Source of the DNA: Brevibacterium spongiae
Lineage (GTDB): Bacteria; Actinomycetota; Actinomycetes; Actinomycetales; Brevibacteriaceae
DNA length: 64,000 bases
Direction of reading: 5' to 3'
Assembly: GCF_026168515.1 (NCBI RefSeq)
Contig: NZ_CP093443.1
Span: forward strand, 124,001-188,000
Positions 1-8,033 of this stretch are shown here, piece after piece. The number at the start of each line of letters is the position of its first letter. The stretch's first letter is position 1. Position numbers and translations under genes: made by a program. The notes under the pieces were generated by a model, which worked only from the letters and a program-made list of their open reading frames with translations, was not told the origin of the DNA and did not search any database.

Positions 1-99
1 GGTGAGGATGTAGAGGACGACGGGAATGATGAGGAGGAAGAGCGAATACCTCCGCCGAGGTGGTCCCGCCGTGCGTGCCGAACTGTGGTCCCGTGACAT
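1..99 (-). CDS. N-terminal fragment of a membrane protein (possible ABC permease)
   Basis: An ATG at 99-97 opens a minus-strand frame that stays open to the window edge (33 codons). A GAGG ribosome site lies seven bases upstream. The fragment has an arginine-rich cytoplasmic start (PPRRRYS) followed by a hydrophobic stretch (LFLLIIPVVLYIL), the usual beginning of the first membrane helix of sugar-type ABC permeases. The family is only a guess because the rest of the gene is outside the window. It lies downstream of the dehydrogenase operon on the same strand but beyond a strong hairpin, so it is probably a separate unit. Confidence 0.45.
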   Translation of the reverse strand, partial: MSRDHSSARTAGPPRRRYSLFLLIIPVVLYILT

Positions 100-240
100 G
101 CTCAACCTCATTTCCTTGCGCTCGCGTCCGCAGGGGAACGGACTCGGCAAGGCTAGTGGTGTGGATCACTGAGGCTGGAGGGTGGTCCGAATCGTGGAAT
201 CACATCGGTGGATTGCGGCGCGGGAAGCGTCGTGCAAGGC

Positions 241-284
241 GAAGCGCACTTGTCGAAGTGTGTTCCCTACGACAAGTGCGCTTC
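241..284 (-). terminator. Hairpin terminator of the 2-oxoacid dehydrogenase operon
   Basis: Perfect 15-bp inverted repeat: GAAGCGCACTTGTCG at 241-255 and its complement at 270-284, with a 14-base loop. It starts about 40 bases past the E2 stop codon. There is no U tail, as is common for actinobacterial terminators. Confidence 0.8.
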
Positions 285-323
285 CTCTTGAACGGCGCCG
301 AAGTGGTCCAGGCCGGGCAGGCC

Positions 324-1862
324 TCAGAGCTCCGGCAGCAGCGAGATCGGGTTCTCGATGCAGTCGGCGACGAAGGTGAGGAACTCGCTCGGCTCCTGAC
401 CGTCACACGCCCGGTGGTCGAAGACGAAGGACAGGTACATGACCTTGCGCACCGTGAGCTGCCCGTCGACGACCCACGGGCGGTCCTTGATCCGTCCGAG
501 GCCGAGCATGGCCACCTCGGGGAGGTTGATGATCGGAGCCGAACCGTCGACACCGAACACGCCGTAGTTGTTGAGCGTGAACGTGCCGCCGGACAGCTCG
601 GACGGATCGAACTTGCCGGTGGCTGCCTTCCCGACCGTCTCGGACACGGAGTCGCGCAGCTGCCGAAGACTCATCTCACCCGCGCCGTGGACGACGGGGA
701 CCATCAGCCCGCGCGGGGTCTGCGCGGCCAGTCCGAGGTTGATGTCGCCGTGGGCGACGATTTCGTTCGCGGCAGTGTCGATCGAGGAATTGATGATCGG
801 GTACTTCTTCAGCCCCGCCACGACGAACCGTGCGACGAGGGAGAGCAGCGAATACTTCTCGCCCGTGCGGGCCTCGAGTGCGCGCTTCGTGCCCAGCAGC
901 TCGGTGGCGTCGACGTCGAGCCAGATCGTGGCCTCGGGGATCTCCTGCCGCGACCGGCTCAGGCGTTCGAACACGACCTTCCGCAGGCCCGTGATCGGGG
1001 TGCGGGTGTCGCGGTCGCCGGGTACCTGACCGGTGCCCGCAGCGGCAACCGCAGGTCCTCCCGCCGAGGCGGCGCTGCGTTCCGTGATCGACTGAGGCTC
1101 GGCGGCTGGTGACGTCCCCGCGGGGACGTGGGCGCTCGGCGCCTCGACGTTCGCAGGCGTGCCCGACTCGATCGCGGCGAGCACATCGGCCCTGGTCACG
1201 ATCCCACCGGGACCGGTGCCCGGCAGGTGCTTGGCGCTGAATCCGTGATCCTTCGCCAGCTTGCGCACAAGCGGGGACGACACGGGGGAGACGCGGTCGC
1301 CCGCGGCCGACGTCGATTCGCCGGTGGCGGTCTTCGACGAGTCATCGGTGGGAGTCGGTGTCTCTGTCGGCGGCTGCGGTGGAACGTCAGGGATAACGGT
1401 CGGGACGTCGGGCGCTGATGCGAGCGCGGAAGTCGGCGTAGAGGCTGAGGTGGCCGCTTCGGTGTCCCTCGCGGTGCCGAATGACCGCTTCTTCGTCGAC
1501 CGGGTCTTCGGTTCCGACGTGCCGTAGCCGATGAGATTCGCACCGCTGGACTCGTCGGTCGACGAACCGGATTCACTCGCGTTCGCGCCCCCTGCCTCAG
1601 CTCCCGCATCGGCGACGGAGAACAGGGCCTGACCTGCACTGACGGTATCCCCGGCGGCCGCGTGAAGATGAACGATCCGCCCGGCGAACGGGCTGGGCAA
1701 CTCGACGACGGACTTCGCGGACTCGACCTCGACGACCATCTGATCGACGTGGATCTCATCGCCGATCTCCACCTTCCAGGAGATCAGCTCCGCCTCGGTC
1801 AGCCCCTCGCCGAGGTCGGGGAGGATGAACTCGCGCGTACCGGTATTCAGATCAGCGCTCAT
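324..1862 (-). CDS. bkdC: Branched-chain 2-oxoacid dehydrogenase, E2 acyltransferase
   Basis: Dihydrolipoyl acyltransferase core of a 2-oxoacid dehydrogenase complex; it moves the acyl group from E1 to CoA. The protein is 512 residues. It has one lipoyl domain (about 10-85, lipoyl lysine 50 in VESAKSVVEL), a long Ala/Thr/Ser/Pro linker, a peripheral subunit-binding domain (about 210-245, SPLVRKLAKDHG...) and a catalytic domain with the DHRxCDG motif near the C terminus. The ATG at 1862 overlaps the E1-beta stop (TGATG) behind GGGAG and is preferred over an ATG twelve bases upstream. A single lipoyl domain fits the branched-chain (Bkd) type better than most pyruvate E2 proteins, but substrate is inferred. 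No E3 gene is adjacent. Confidence 0.9.
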   Translation of the reverse strand: MSADLNTGTREFILPDLGEGLTEAELISWKVEIGDEIHVDQMVVEVESAKSVVELPSPFAGRIVHLHAAAGDTVSAGQALFSVADAGAEAGGANASESGSSTDESSGANLIGYGTSEPKTRSTKKRSFGTARDTEAATSASTPTSALASAPDVPTVIPDVPPQPPTETPTPTDDSSKTATGESTSAAGDRVSPVSSPLVRKLAKDHGFSAKHLPGTGPGGIVTRADVLAAIESGTPANVEAPSAHVPAGTSPAAEPQSITERSAASAGGPAVAAAGTGQVPGDRDTRTPITGLRKVVFERLSRSRQEIPEATIWLDVDATELLGTKRALEARTGEKYSLLSLVARFVVAGLKKYPIINSSIDTAANEIVAHGDINLGLAAQTPRGLMVPVVHGAGEMSLRQLRDSVSETVGKAATGKFDPSELSGGTFTLNNYGVFGVDGSAPIINLPEVAMLGLGRIKDRPWVVDGQLTVRKVMYLSFVFDHRACDGQEPSEFLTFVADCIENPISLLPEL

Positions 1863-2935
1863 CACAGCTCCCAATCCCAGGACTCGAGCGCATCGAGCAC
1901 GCGTTCGACGGTCGGCAAGAAGAACTCCTCGAGCTTCGGGGACGGATAGGGCACATCGAACCCGGCGATCCGCAGAATCGGGGCCGACAGATACGTGAAG
2001 TTGCGTTCGGTGAGGCGGGCGGCCACTTCGGCCCCGTAGCCGCCGAACTGCGCGGCCTCGTGGATGATCGCCGCCCGCGAGGTCTTGCGCACCGAGGCGG
2101 ACACGGTCTCATCGTCGAACGGGGAGAGCGTGCGCAGGTCGATGACCTCGATGGACAGTCCGTGTTCGGCTCCGGCTTCGGCGGAATCCAGGGCCGTGCG
2201 CACGGTCGGACCATAAGCGAGCAGGGTGACGTCGGTGCCTTCGCTGATGACCTGCGCCCGATCCATCGGCGCCGTCGACACGGGCAGGGACAGCGTCTCC
2301 TTCATCCAATACCGCGACTTCGGCTCCATGAACACGACCGGATCCTCGGAGGCGATCGATTCGCGCAGCAGCGAATACGCATCGGCCGGATTCGAGGGCG
2401 TCACCACGGTCAACCCAGGCGTGGACGTCCAATACGCTTCGGAGGAATCCGAGTGATGCTCGACTCCGCCGATGTCTCCGGCATAGGGAATGCGGATGGT
2501 GATCGGCAGGCTGATCTTGCCTTTCGTCCGGTTCCGCATCTTCGCCACATGCGAGACGATCTGCTCGAAGGCGGGGTAGGCGTAGGCGTCGAACTGCATT
2601 TCGACGACCGGGCGCATCCCGTTCATCGCCATGCCGATCGCCGTGCCGATGATCCCGGACTCCGCCAGCGGCGAATCCCACACCCGGTTCGACCCGAATT
2701 CGGCACGCAGTCCTTCAGTGACCCGGAAGACCCCGCCGAGGCGGCCGACATCCTCACCGAAGACGAGCACAGCATCGTCCTCGGCCAAGGAATCCCGCAG
2801 GGCTTGGTTGAGTGCCTTCGTCATCGTCACCGAGGACGGGGCCGACGTTTCACTGCTCGCCGAGGCGGCCGTGGCTGTTGCGTCGTTCACCGCAGTGGAA
2901 TCCGTGGATGGGTTGGTGCCCGTTTCGACGCTCAT
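1862..2935 (-). CDS. bkdB: Branched-chain 2-oxoacid dehydrogenase, E1 beta subunit
   Basis: Beta half of the thiamine-diphosphate-dependent E1 (357 residues). It pairs with the alpha subunit encoded just upstream to decarboxylate branched-chain 2-oxoacids. The transketolase-type pyrimidine-binding core starts near residue 38 (MTKALNQALRDSL, then FGEDVG); the first 37 residues are Ser/Thr/Ala-rich and look disordered. The start ATG overlaps the E1-alpha stop by four bases (ATGA) and the stop overlaps the E2 start by one base, so the three genes are translationally coupled. An internal start at residue 38 would also give a full-length family member. Confidence 0.92.
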   Translation of the reverse strand: MSVETGTNPSTDSTAVNDATATAASASSETSAPSSVTMTKALNQALRDSLAEDDAVLVFGEDVGRLGGVFRVTEGLRAEFGSNRVWDSPLAESGIIGTAIGMAMNGMRPVVEMQFDAYAYPAFEQIVSHVAKMRNRTKGKISLPITIRIPYAGDIGGVEHHSDSSEAYWTSTPGLTVVTPSNPADAYSLLRESIASEDPVVFMEPKSRYWMKETLSLPVSTAPMDRAQVISEGTDVTLLAYGPTVRTALDSAEAGAEHGLSIEVIDLRTLSPFDDETVSASVRKTSRAAIIHEAAQFGGYGAEVAARLTERNFTYLSAPILRIAGFDVPYPSPKLEEFFLPTVERVLDALESWDWEL

Positions 2936-4047
2936 GCGTGCCCTGCAGTCGCGAGTTCGGCTTCGAGGACGTGCTGCTGTTCGGCCAGCGCAGGGCGCGG
3001 GTTCGCGTAGACGTGGGCGAAGAGTTCGCGCGGGTCGACCTCAGCCTCTTGGTTCATCGCATCACGGACGGACGCGGCAAGGGTCTCGGCCGCCTCGGCG
3101 ACCTCAGCGACGCCCGCATCGTCGAGCACGCCGGCCTGCCGCAGGTACTTCTCGAGACGAGCGATGGGATCGAACTGCTTCCAGTGCTCGACCTCCTCGG
3201 CGTCGCGGTACTTCGTCGGATCATCGGAGTTCGTGTGCGACTCCATCCGATAGGTGAGGCATTCGATGAGGGTCGGGCCATCCCCGTTCCGGCCGCGTTC
3301 GAGGGCGGCAGAGCACGCGGCGAAGACCGCTGCGACGTCATTGCCGTCGACGCGCAGGCCGGGCATGCCGTAGCCGGCGGCGCGGTCGGCGAGCATCGTC
3401 GCGTTCGTCTGCTCCCGCAGCGGGGTGGAGATCGCGTACTGGTTGTTCTGCAGGACGAAGACCGTCGGTGTCTGCCACACGGAGGCGAAGTTGAAGGCCT
3501 CGTGGGTGTCGCCTTCGCTGCTGGCGCCATCGCCGAGGAAGGTCAGCGTCGCCGCATCCGTGCCCTTGAGCTTCGCGGCCATCGCGAATCCAGTGGCATG
3601 CAGGGTCTGCGTCGCCAGCGGTGTCGCCGCAGGTGAGGTGTGGTATTCCTGCGGATCGAAACCGCAGTGCCAGTCACCGCGGAAGGCCGCGAGGATCTCG
3701 GCCACGGGAACCCCGCGGGTCAGCAGCGCCGCCGAATCACGGTAGGTGGGGAACAGCCAGTCGTTCGGGGCCAGCGCCGTGGTGGCCCCCACCTCGGCGG
3801 CTTCCTGACCTGCCGCAGACGGGTAGGTTGCGAGTCGACCTTGCCGGGTCAGGTGCGTGACCTGTGCTTCGAACCGGCGGACGAGGACCATCTGCCGGTA
3901 GAGACCTTTGAGGGTGGCATCGTTGGGGATGCGCAGGCCCTCGGTCGGAGTGTCGGTGAGTCGGCCATCTGCGCCGATGAAGCTGATCGGCTGCAGCTGG
4001 GGCAGTGAGCGGCCTGTGGTGGGAACGTCAATGGTCATGACCCCCAT
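2932..4047 (-). CDS. bkdA: Branched-chain 2-oxoacid dehydrogenase, E1 alpha subunit
   Basis: Alpha half of the E1 decarboxylase, about 370 residues. The thiamine-diphosphate/Mg motif is clear: FLGDGASSEGDTHEAFNFA followed by QNNQYAIS. The N-terminal part (GRLATYPSAAGQEA, DWLFPTYRD) resembles actinobacterial BkdA proteins as I remember them. It is the first gene of the minus-strand operon bkdA-bkdB-bkdC. Two starts are possible, ATG at 4047 or ATG at 4038; neither has a well-spaced ribosome site. Role (valine, leucine and isoleucine breakdown or branched-chain acyl-CoA supply) is inferred from family and operon; a pyruvate dehydrogenase is the alternative. Confidence 0.9.
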   Translation of the reverse strand: MGVMTIDVPTTGRSLPQLQPISFIGADGRLTDTPTEGLRIPNDATLKGLYRQMVLVRRFEAQVTHLTRQGRLATYPSAAGQEAAEVGATTALAPNDWLFPTYRDSAALLTRGVPVAEILAAFRGDWHCGFDPQEYHTSPAATPLATQTLHATGFAMAAKLKGTDAATLTFLGDGASSEGDTHEAFNFASVWQTPTVFVLQNNQYAISTPLREQTNATMLADRAAGYGMPGLRVDGNDVAAVFAACSAALERGRNGDGPTLIECLTYRMESHTNSDDPTKYRDAEEVEHWKQFDPIARLEKYLRQAGVLDDAGVAEVAEAAETLAASVRDAMNQEAEVDPRELFAHVYANPRPALAEQQHVLEAELATAGHA

Positions 4048-4335
4048 GGTGGCGTGAGGCAGGTCACGGTTCCATGGCTTCTGAGCAGGTGCGGACGGGC
4101 GGCCATTCGTCGCGTCAACTCGGGACGAAGAGGTCGGTTCCGGCGGGTCAGGTGGACGTTTGGCCGCGGGGTGTGGCGGTCAGGGCACTTTCACACAGGC
4201 GTGCCTGCAAAACCAGGGCAGTAGATCAACATTTCTTGTGTGATTTCATCCTTTTGGGGGATGTGCGGACGCCGAGTATGAACATAACCTCTATACCGGC
4301 TGAGAACTACCGGAGTTCTAGCAGAGAGGAATCAT

Positions 4336-4761
4336 GTGAAGAAGATGCTCATTGCGGGAGTCGCGGCGGCGGCTCTAACACTGGGAGTTTCGACCAACGC
4401 TGAAGCGTCAAGCTACAACTGGTATAACGCGGGATATAACGACGTGCAGAACGGCTCACTCAACGCTCAGGTCTACTCAAATGGCAACCGTGTCTCGAAG
4501 GCCAAAGTCACGTACAAGAAGACGAAAGGTTCGGGGGTTTCGGTTAAGTTCGGATTCCAGGCGGTCAACAAGAAGGGCGGAGCTCAGGGCCCGGTGTCGT
4601 GGTCGGGAACTTACAAGATGAAGTCGAAGCAAACAAAGACAGCGACGTTCTCGGGATCTGCGTCGTTGAGCAGCAAGAGGCCATGCGCTCGTGCCCTGAT
4701 GAAAGACACGATTTCGGGCAAGAACTACTACACGAGAACGACATTCTGCACGGGCCTTTAA
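4336..4761 (+). CDS. Small secreted protein of unknown function
   Basis: A 141-residue protein with a textbook signal peptide: KKM, a hydrophobic core LIAGVAAAALTLGV, then a likely AxA cleavage site (NAEA) near residue 24. The mature part is rich in Lys, Tyr, Ser and Asn, with repeated beta-like strands and two cysteines in the last third (RPCARAL and TTFCTGL) that could form one disulfide. The GTG start at 4336 follows GAGAGGA with five bases between; an ATG two bases earlier runs straight into TGA and is not used. The gene ends exactly where the next begins (TAA then ATG). I do not recognise the family. The island has lower GC than the surrounding metabolic genes. Confidence 0.75.
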   Translation: MKKMLIAGVAAAALTLGVSTNAEASSYNWYNAGYNDVQNGSLNAQVYSNGNRVSKAKVTYKKTKGSGVSVKFGFQAVNKKGGAQGPVSWSGTYKMKSKQTKTATFSGSASLSSKRPCARALMKDTISGKNYYTRTTFCTGL

Positions 4762-5310
4762 ATGCTTAGATATCTAACGGCACTGCCCTACGCCCTGCCG
4801 GTAGTGGCAGTTGGTGTGATCGTTGCAGCCGTGATCGCAAGGCCTGTTGGCCGACGGCTTCGGGAACATCCAGTCATCGTGTTCTTCTGGATGGCGAGCG
4901 TGTCCGTTGTGATCGCTGCGACTGTGACACCGTCGGGGCACGCGGTGGGACTGACCGAAGTTTTGACGACGACCCGAGTCTGGGCGTGGTCGTTCCCGGA
5001 CCCAGGGGCGCTGTTCTCGGTCAATTGGCAGTCGATGAATCTGTTGCTATTTGCGCCATTAGGGGTATCTAGTGGACTGTTCCTTCGGCCTCGCCACATT
5101 GTCACAGCCGCCTCTATTGCAGCGTTACTGTCGCTTGCTGTCGAACTTGTCCAGTACATCGTTATCCCGCTGGGCAGAGCACAGTTCAACTCAGCGACGG
5201 TCGTTATCGGATGGGTCGGGATTGTATCGGGAATGCTGGTGGGAAGACTGGCAGCGAGTCAAATTCGGAAGACTAAACAAAAAGGGGATCAGGGCCAGCC
5301 ACAGAGCTGA
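4762..5310 (+). CDS. VanZ-like membrane protein
   Basis: A 182-residue integral membrane protein with about five hydrophobic segments. The VanZ-type signature is visible: NLLLFAPLG at about 94-102 followed by a helix with SLAVELVQ, then a final helix (VVIGWVGIVSGMLVG). VanZ-like proteins are linked in some bacteria to glycopeptide tolerance or cell-envelope processes, but most members have no known role. The start abuts the stop of the secreted-protein gene, so the two are probably co-translated. The C-terminal tail (RKTKQKGDQGQPQS) is cytoplasmic and charged. Confidence 0.72.
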   Translation: MLRYLTALPYALPVVAVGVIVAAVIARPVGRRLREHPVIVFFWMASVSVVIAATVTPSGHAVGLTEVLTTTRVWAWSFPDPGALFSVNWQSMNLLLFAPLGVSSGLFLRPRHIVTAASIAALLSLAVELVQYIVIPLGRAQFNSATVVIGWVGIVSGMLVGRLAASQIRKTKQKGDQGQPQS

Positions 5311-5419
5311 CTTTGCCCCAAGTGTCGATACTTCAGACACGCAGATAGGGAACGAACATAGACGGATCGAGTCGAATACGATGATTGGACTCCGGCCACA
5401 CTGGATAGAACGGATAATT

Positions 5420-5980
5420 ATGAAGAAGCTTGTCTCAATCGTTGGTGGGCTTGCCTTGGTCGCCGGTTCAACGTTCGCCGGCGGACCGGCATCGGGAGCC
5501 TCGAGTGAATACATTCAGCCGGTAGCGTCTTCGCCTGCAGATGAAGACGCTCGAGTTGATTCGCTGCTGAAAGACGGTGCCGAAGCAGACCCGCTGGAAC
5601 TTGTGCCCGGTGCGACCATCGACCCTGACAAGGTCAAAGAGATCAACGAGTCGGGGGCTCCTGCAACCGTCGTAGTCGATCCTGACAACGGGAAAATTGT
5701 TGCAGCAAAACTGGAATCCAATATCTCTGCTCACTAGATATCAATTGTCGGCCCTGGGTGCTCGGCGGCGAGCGGCTATTTCTGCATGAGGGGCTCAAAC
5801 TACTACGGGTTCAAAGGAACGGGCTCCCTGTCAGGGAAGTGGAAGAGCATCAAATGGTTCCACACCGGAAATAAGCAGGGTGCAGTCCGATACGGAGGCA
5901 AGTGGCAGGGCTGGCAACCGAAGAACCGGGCCGTGCAACTGACGAAAGCCGTTACAGTAACTGGGCTAAAACGGCAGTAA
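5420..5980 (+). pseudogene. Secreted protein gene interrupted by an in-frame TAG
   Basis: The first part (5420-5737, 105 codons) encodes a signal peptide (KKLVSIVGGLALVAGSTFAG) and a segment containing a VVVDPDNGKIVAA stretch. A TAG stop at 5735-5737 ends it. The same reading frame continues without a shift for 80 more codons to 5980 with SIVGPGCSAASGYFCMRG, NYYGFKGTGSLSGKW and HTGNKQGAVRYGGKW. This cysteine, Gly/Tyr/Trp-rich module looks like the C-terminal domain of small secreted actinobacterial proteins. The simplest reading is one protein of about 186 residues split by a nonsense mutation. Near the end another frame offers a better-looking tail (NTTVTINAEPLT, stop near 6026), so a second lesion, a small frameshift, is possible. 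Read-through or two separate genes cannot be excluded. Confidence 0.6.
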
Positions 5981-6224
5981 AAGAAGGTAACACAACCGTC
6001 ACGATAAACGCGGAGCCGCTAACATGAACTATTTAGCCTTCGGCGTCGGATGAGGCGTGTTGTACTTGAGAATGTTCTCGGTGTTAGTTGCTCTCGGGGT
6101 CTCTGCCCTGGTTCGAGGATAAGTCTGAAATTGGGACTTTGCATCTAGCGGGCATGAAGCATGCAGACGCGTATGAGAGATGGCGCTTATTGCCGTGTGG
6201 TTGCCTGCATTCCCGTAATGTAAG

Positions 6225-6255
6225 CCGGCCTCGGACAATGATAATCCGAGGCCGG
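6225..6255 (+). terminator. Terminator-like hairpin
   Basis: Perfect 11-bp stem: CCGGCCTCGGA at 6225-6235 and TCCGAGGCCGG at 6245-6255, with a 9-base loop. It is followed on the plus strand by TTATCATT, a weak T-rich tail. It is most likely the end of the transcript that carries the secreted and VanZ-like genes. Confidence 0.6.
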
Positions 6256-6667
6256 TTATCATTCGCGCAGACCAGAAAGTAGCGGTGTCCGCTTGGTTCA
6301 ACATGCTCCGTTGTCGCGGTCGTGCACGACGACCACCAGGTTGGCATTGCTTGCATCGAGGACGGTGAAAACTCATCGACAGCGACCTCACCGGCCCGCC
6401 ACTTCTGAACAACTTCCCCCGTTGGTCGCATCAGCTCTCGGTGCAGAAGTCCTCTCCGGGCGGGGCGATATGCGCCGTCCTAACCTTCGGTGCCGCGGCC
6501 CTCAGATCTCCTGACTTTCACAACTAGTTGCTGATTTCGCGATTCTGTTCGTGTTTATGCTGGTCACGAGGTCGGCAATTGTGCTGGTAGGGCACTAATC
6601 GGCTGTCTACGATGGGGTTATGCCGCCTTTTCACCTCCAAGCAAGTGTCCATGCTGGGCGTACGATA

Positions 6668-6704
6668 GCGGCGGCCCGTCACCGAGATAGTGACGGGCCG
6701 CCGC
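6668..6704 (-). terminator. Hairpin terminator of the 6709-7719 gene
   Basis: Perfect 15-bp inverted repeat, GCGGCGGCCCGTCAC at 6668-6682 and its complement at 6690-6704, with a 7-base loop. It begins five bases past the stop codon of the minus-strand gene. Confidence 0.8.
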
Positions 6705-6708
6705 CGTG

Positions 6709-7719
6709 TCAGGTACGGTCGAGCCGGCGAGAGTGCATCTTCGTCGGCCTGCCGATGTAGTTCCCTGAGATGGTGATGCACTGCATCCCCGGCTGTGCCT
6801 TGCAGTAGGGGCACTCAGAGTCGATCGCCGCCGCATTCGCTGGCGACATTCTGCTCTTGCTCTGCTCGGTGACGAAGTGAGCCATTCCCAGCACGATGCT
6901 CGACATGGCGATGCCGTCTGTGCCGAGGAAATGCACCAGATAGGTGGGCAGGCTGTACATCACGAATGTGTAGACAACCGAGCGCGACGCGATATTCAGC
7001 TGGGTGATGACCCGCGAAGAGAACTCGGGGTAACGGTCCTGCCACCACGTGCTGAAGTCGGCCAGCCGGCTGAGGACAGCGTCGAGGATGGGATCATCGA
7101 CCTCGGCGCTTTCCTCTGGGTCCGCTACCGTCTGAGCATCGCCGTGCTCTGGCTCCGCGGACTCAGTGACTGCATGGACCTTGGCGAACAGCGACTCGAT
7201 GGTGTCATCGCTCAGCGAGGTCGCCATAGCGGCTCCGGTTTGCGCGATCGTCTGCGATGCCGCGCTCAGGTTCGACCTCTGAGCCGCAGCGGTGATGCTC
7301 TGCCAGTCGACGCCACGGTAGGCCCCCTTCCACCACTCCTGCTGCTCGAGCCGCATGGACGCGAGTTGCGTGAAGGCAGAGGTGTTCATTATCGACCGTG
7401 TCCGGTCCAGCCATGCCAGAGTGTCGACCTTCGGATACACATCGGTGATCCACGACAGCGTGTCGACCTTGGGCATCAGGTGGTCGAACAAGCTGAAAGT
7501 GTTCACCTGCTGGAGGATCTTGGCGACGGCATCCACGGCGGAGGGCTGGGTCATCATGCCCAAGGCCGCCGGTGTCGGAATGGTGCTCTTGAACCGCACA
7601 GCGTTGTTCAACGCAGAGAAGTGGTTCACGGCTGAGTTACGAGTGATGTTTCTGATAATGCGTCCGATGGCATCGTTCGGGGAATCATCGTCGTCATCGG
7701 CGATGAAAGTCGTGGTCAT
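6709..7719 (-). CDS. Membrane-associated protein with a C-terminal zinc-finger motif
   Basis: A 336-residue protein I do not recognise as a whole. Residues 1-15 are strongly acidic (DDDDD). The middle is helical and Trp/Ser/Thr-rich, followed by an acidic spacer (about 195-215). A hydrophobic stretch around 250-285 (VVYTFVMYSLPTYLVHFLG, then IVLGMAHFV) could be one or two membrane helices. The last 35 residues hold C-P-Y-C, then GMQC, then a late HSRR, the pattern of the short zinc finger common in actinobacterial phage and plasmid proteins (C-x2-C...C...H). A TGATATATCA palindrome lies 24 bases upstream of the start and a strong hairpin follows the stop, so it is a single-gene unit. Confidence 0.6.
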   Translation of the reverse strand: MTTTFIADDDDDSPNDAIGRIIRNITRNSAVNHFSALNNAVRFKSTIPTPAALGMMTQPSAVDAVAKILQQVNTFSLFDHLMPKVDTLSWITDVYPKVDTLAWLDRTRSIMNTSAFTQLASMRLEQQEWWKGAYRGVDWQSITAAAQRSNLSAASQTIAQTGAAMATSLSDDTIESLFAKVHAVTESAEPEHGDAQTVADPEESAEVDDPILDAVLSRLADFSTWWQDRYPEFSSRVITQLNIASRSVVYTFVMYSLPTYLVHFLGTDGIAMSSIVLGMAHFVTEQSKSRMSPANAAAIDSECPYCKAQPGMQCITISGNYIGRPTKMHSRRLDRT

Positions 7720-7742
7720 GAGACCACTATGCCGTAGCTGAC

Positions 7743-7752
7743 TGATATATCA
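7743..7752. promoter_or_regulatory. TGATATATCA palindrome upstream of the zinc-finger gene
   Basis: Perfect palindrome, extendable to CTGATATATCAG (7742-7753). The identical ten-base core occurs at 24932-24941 and nearly so at 25778-25787, both beside the GntR gene. It is a plausible GntR-type operator for the minus-strand gene starting at 7719. Confidence 0.4.
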
Positions 7753-7772
7753 GGCACTCTGAATGCACGGTT

Positions 7773-7937
7773 CTACTTCTGCTCCCGCTGTTGTTCGTAG
7801 TATCTCACCAGTTCCCTGTCGGGTTCGTCGGAGGAACGACCAGACGCCCCCGAGTAGGAGTACCGACCGGGTAGATCGGAGCCGTTGTTCAGTAGCATCA
7901 CGGTCACGGTGCGCTTCCCGAATGTGACGTCCGCGAT
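7773..7937 (-). pseudogene. Possible C-terminal gene remnant
   Basis: A minus-strand frame of 54 codons ends at a TAG (7775-7773) with a natural-looking tail: TFGKRTVTVMLLNNGSDLPG, then SGASGRSSDEPDRELVRYYE. It is preceded in frame by TGA with no usable start, so it looks like the end of a gene whose front is lost. The opposite strand is also partly open here and contains a short tail-like segment ending at 8014, so the strand assignment is uncertain. No function can be given. Confidence 0.3.
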
Positions 7938-8033
7938 TCACTTTCGCTCCCGAGGTCACCGGGGAGGCCAAAGAAATCGCGGCTGAGCTATTACCCGACC
8001 TGTTTCCGGGGCACTAAAGTTGTGGAACTCAGG

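Larger units (their letters stand above)
5981..6708. other. Gene-poor stretch inside the accessory island
   Basis: About 730 bases with no convincing coding sequence on either strand. The short open frames here lack ribosome sites and have no recognisable motifs. The only clear structures are two hairpins, at 6225-6255 and 6668-6704, described separately. Confidence 0.5.

Noticed and set aside
5735..5737. TAG read as pyrrolysine or programmed read-through.
   Set aside because: There is no sign of a pyrrolysine system and no special context around the stop; a nonsense mutation is simpler. Kept as a testable alternative only.
7923..8016. Plus-strand mini-gene ending ELLPDLFPGH.
   Set aside because: No start codon after the preceding stop and the opposite strand offers a longer tail; treated only as possible debris.
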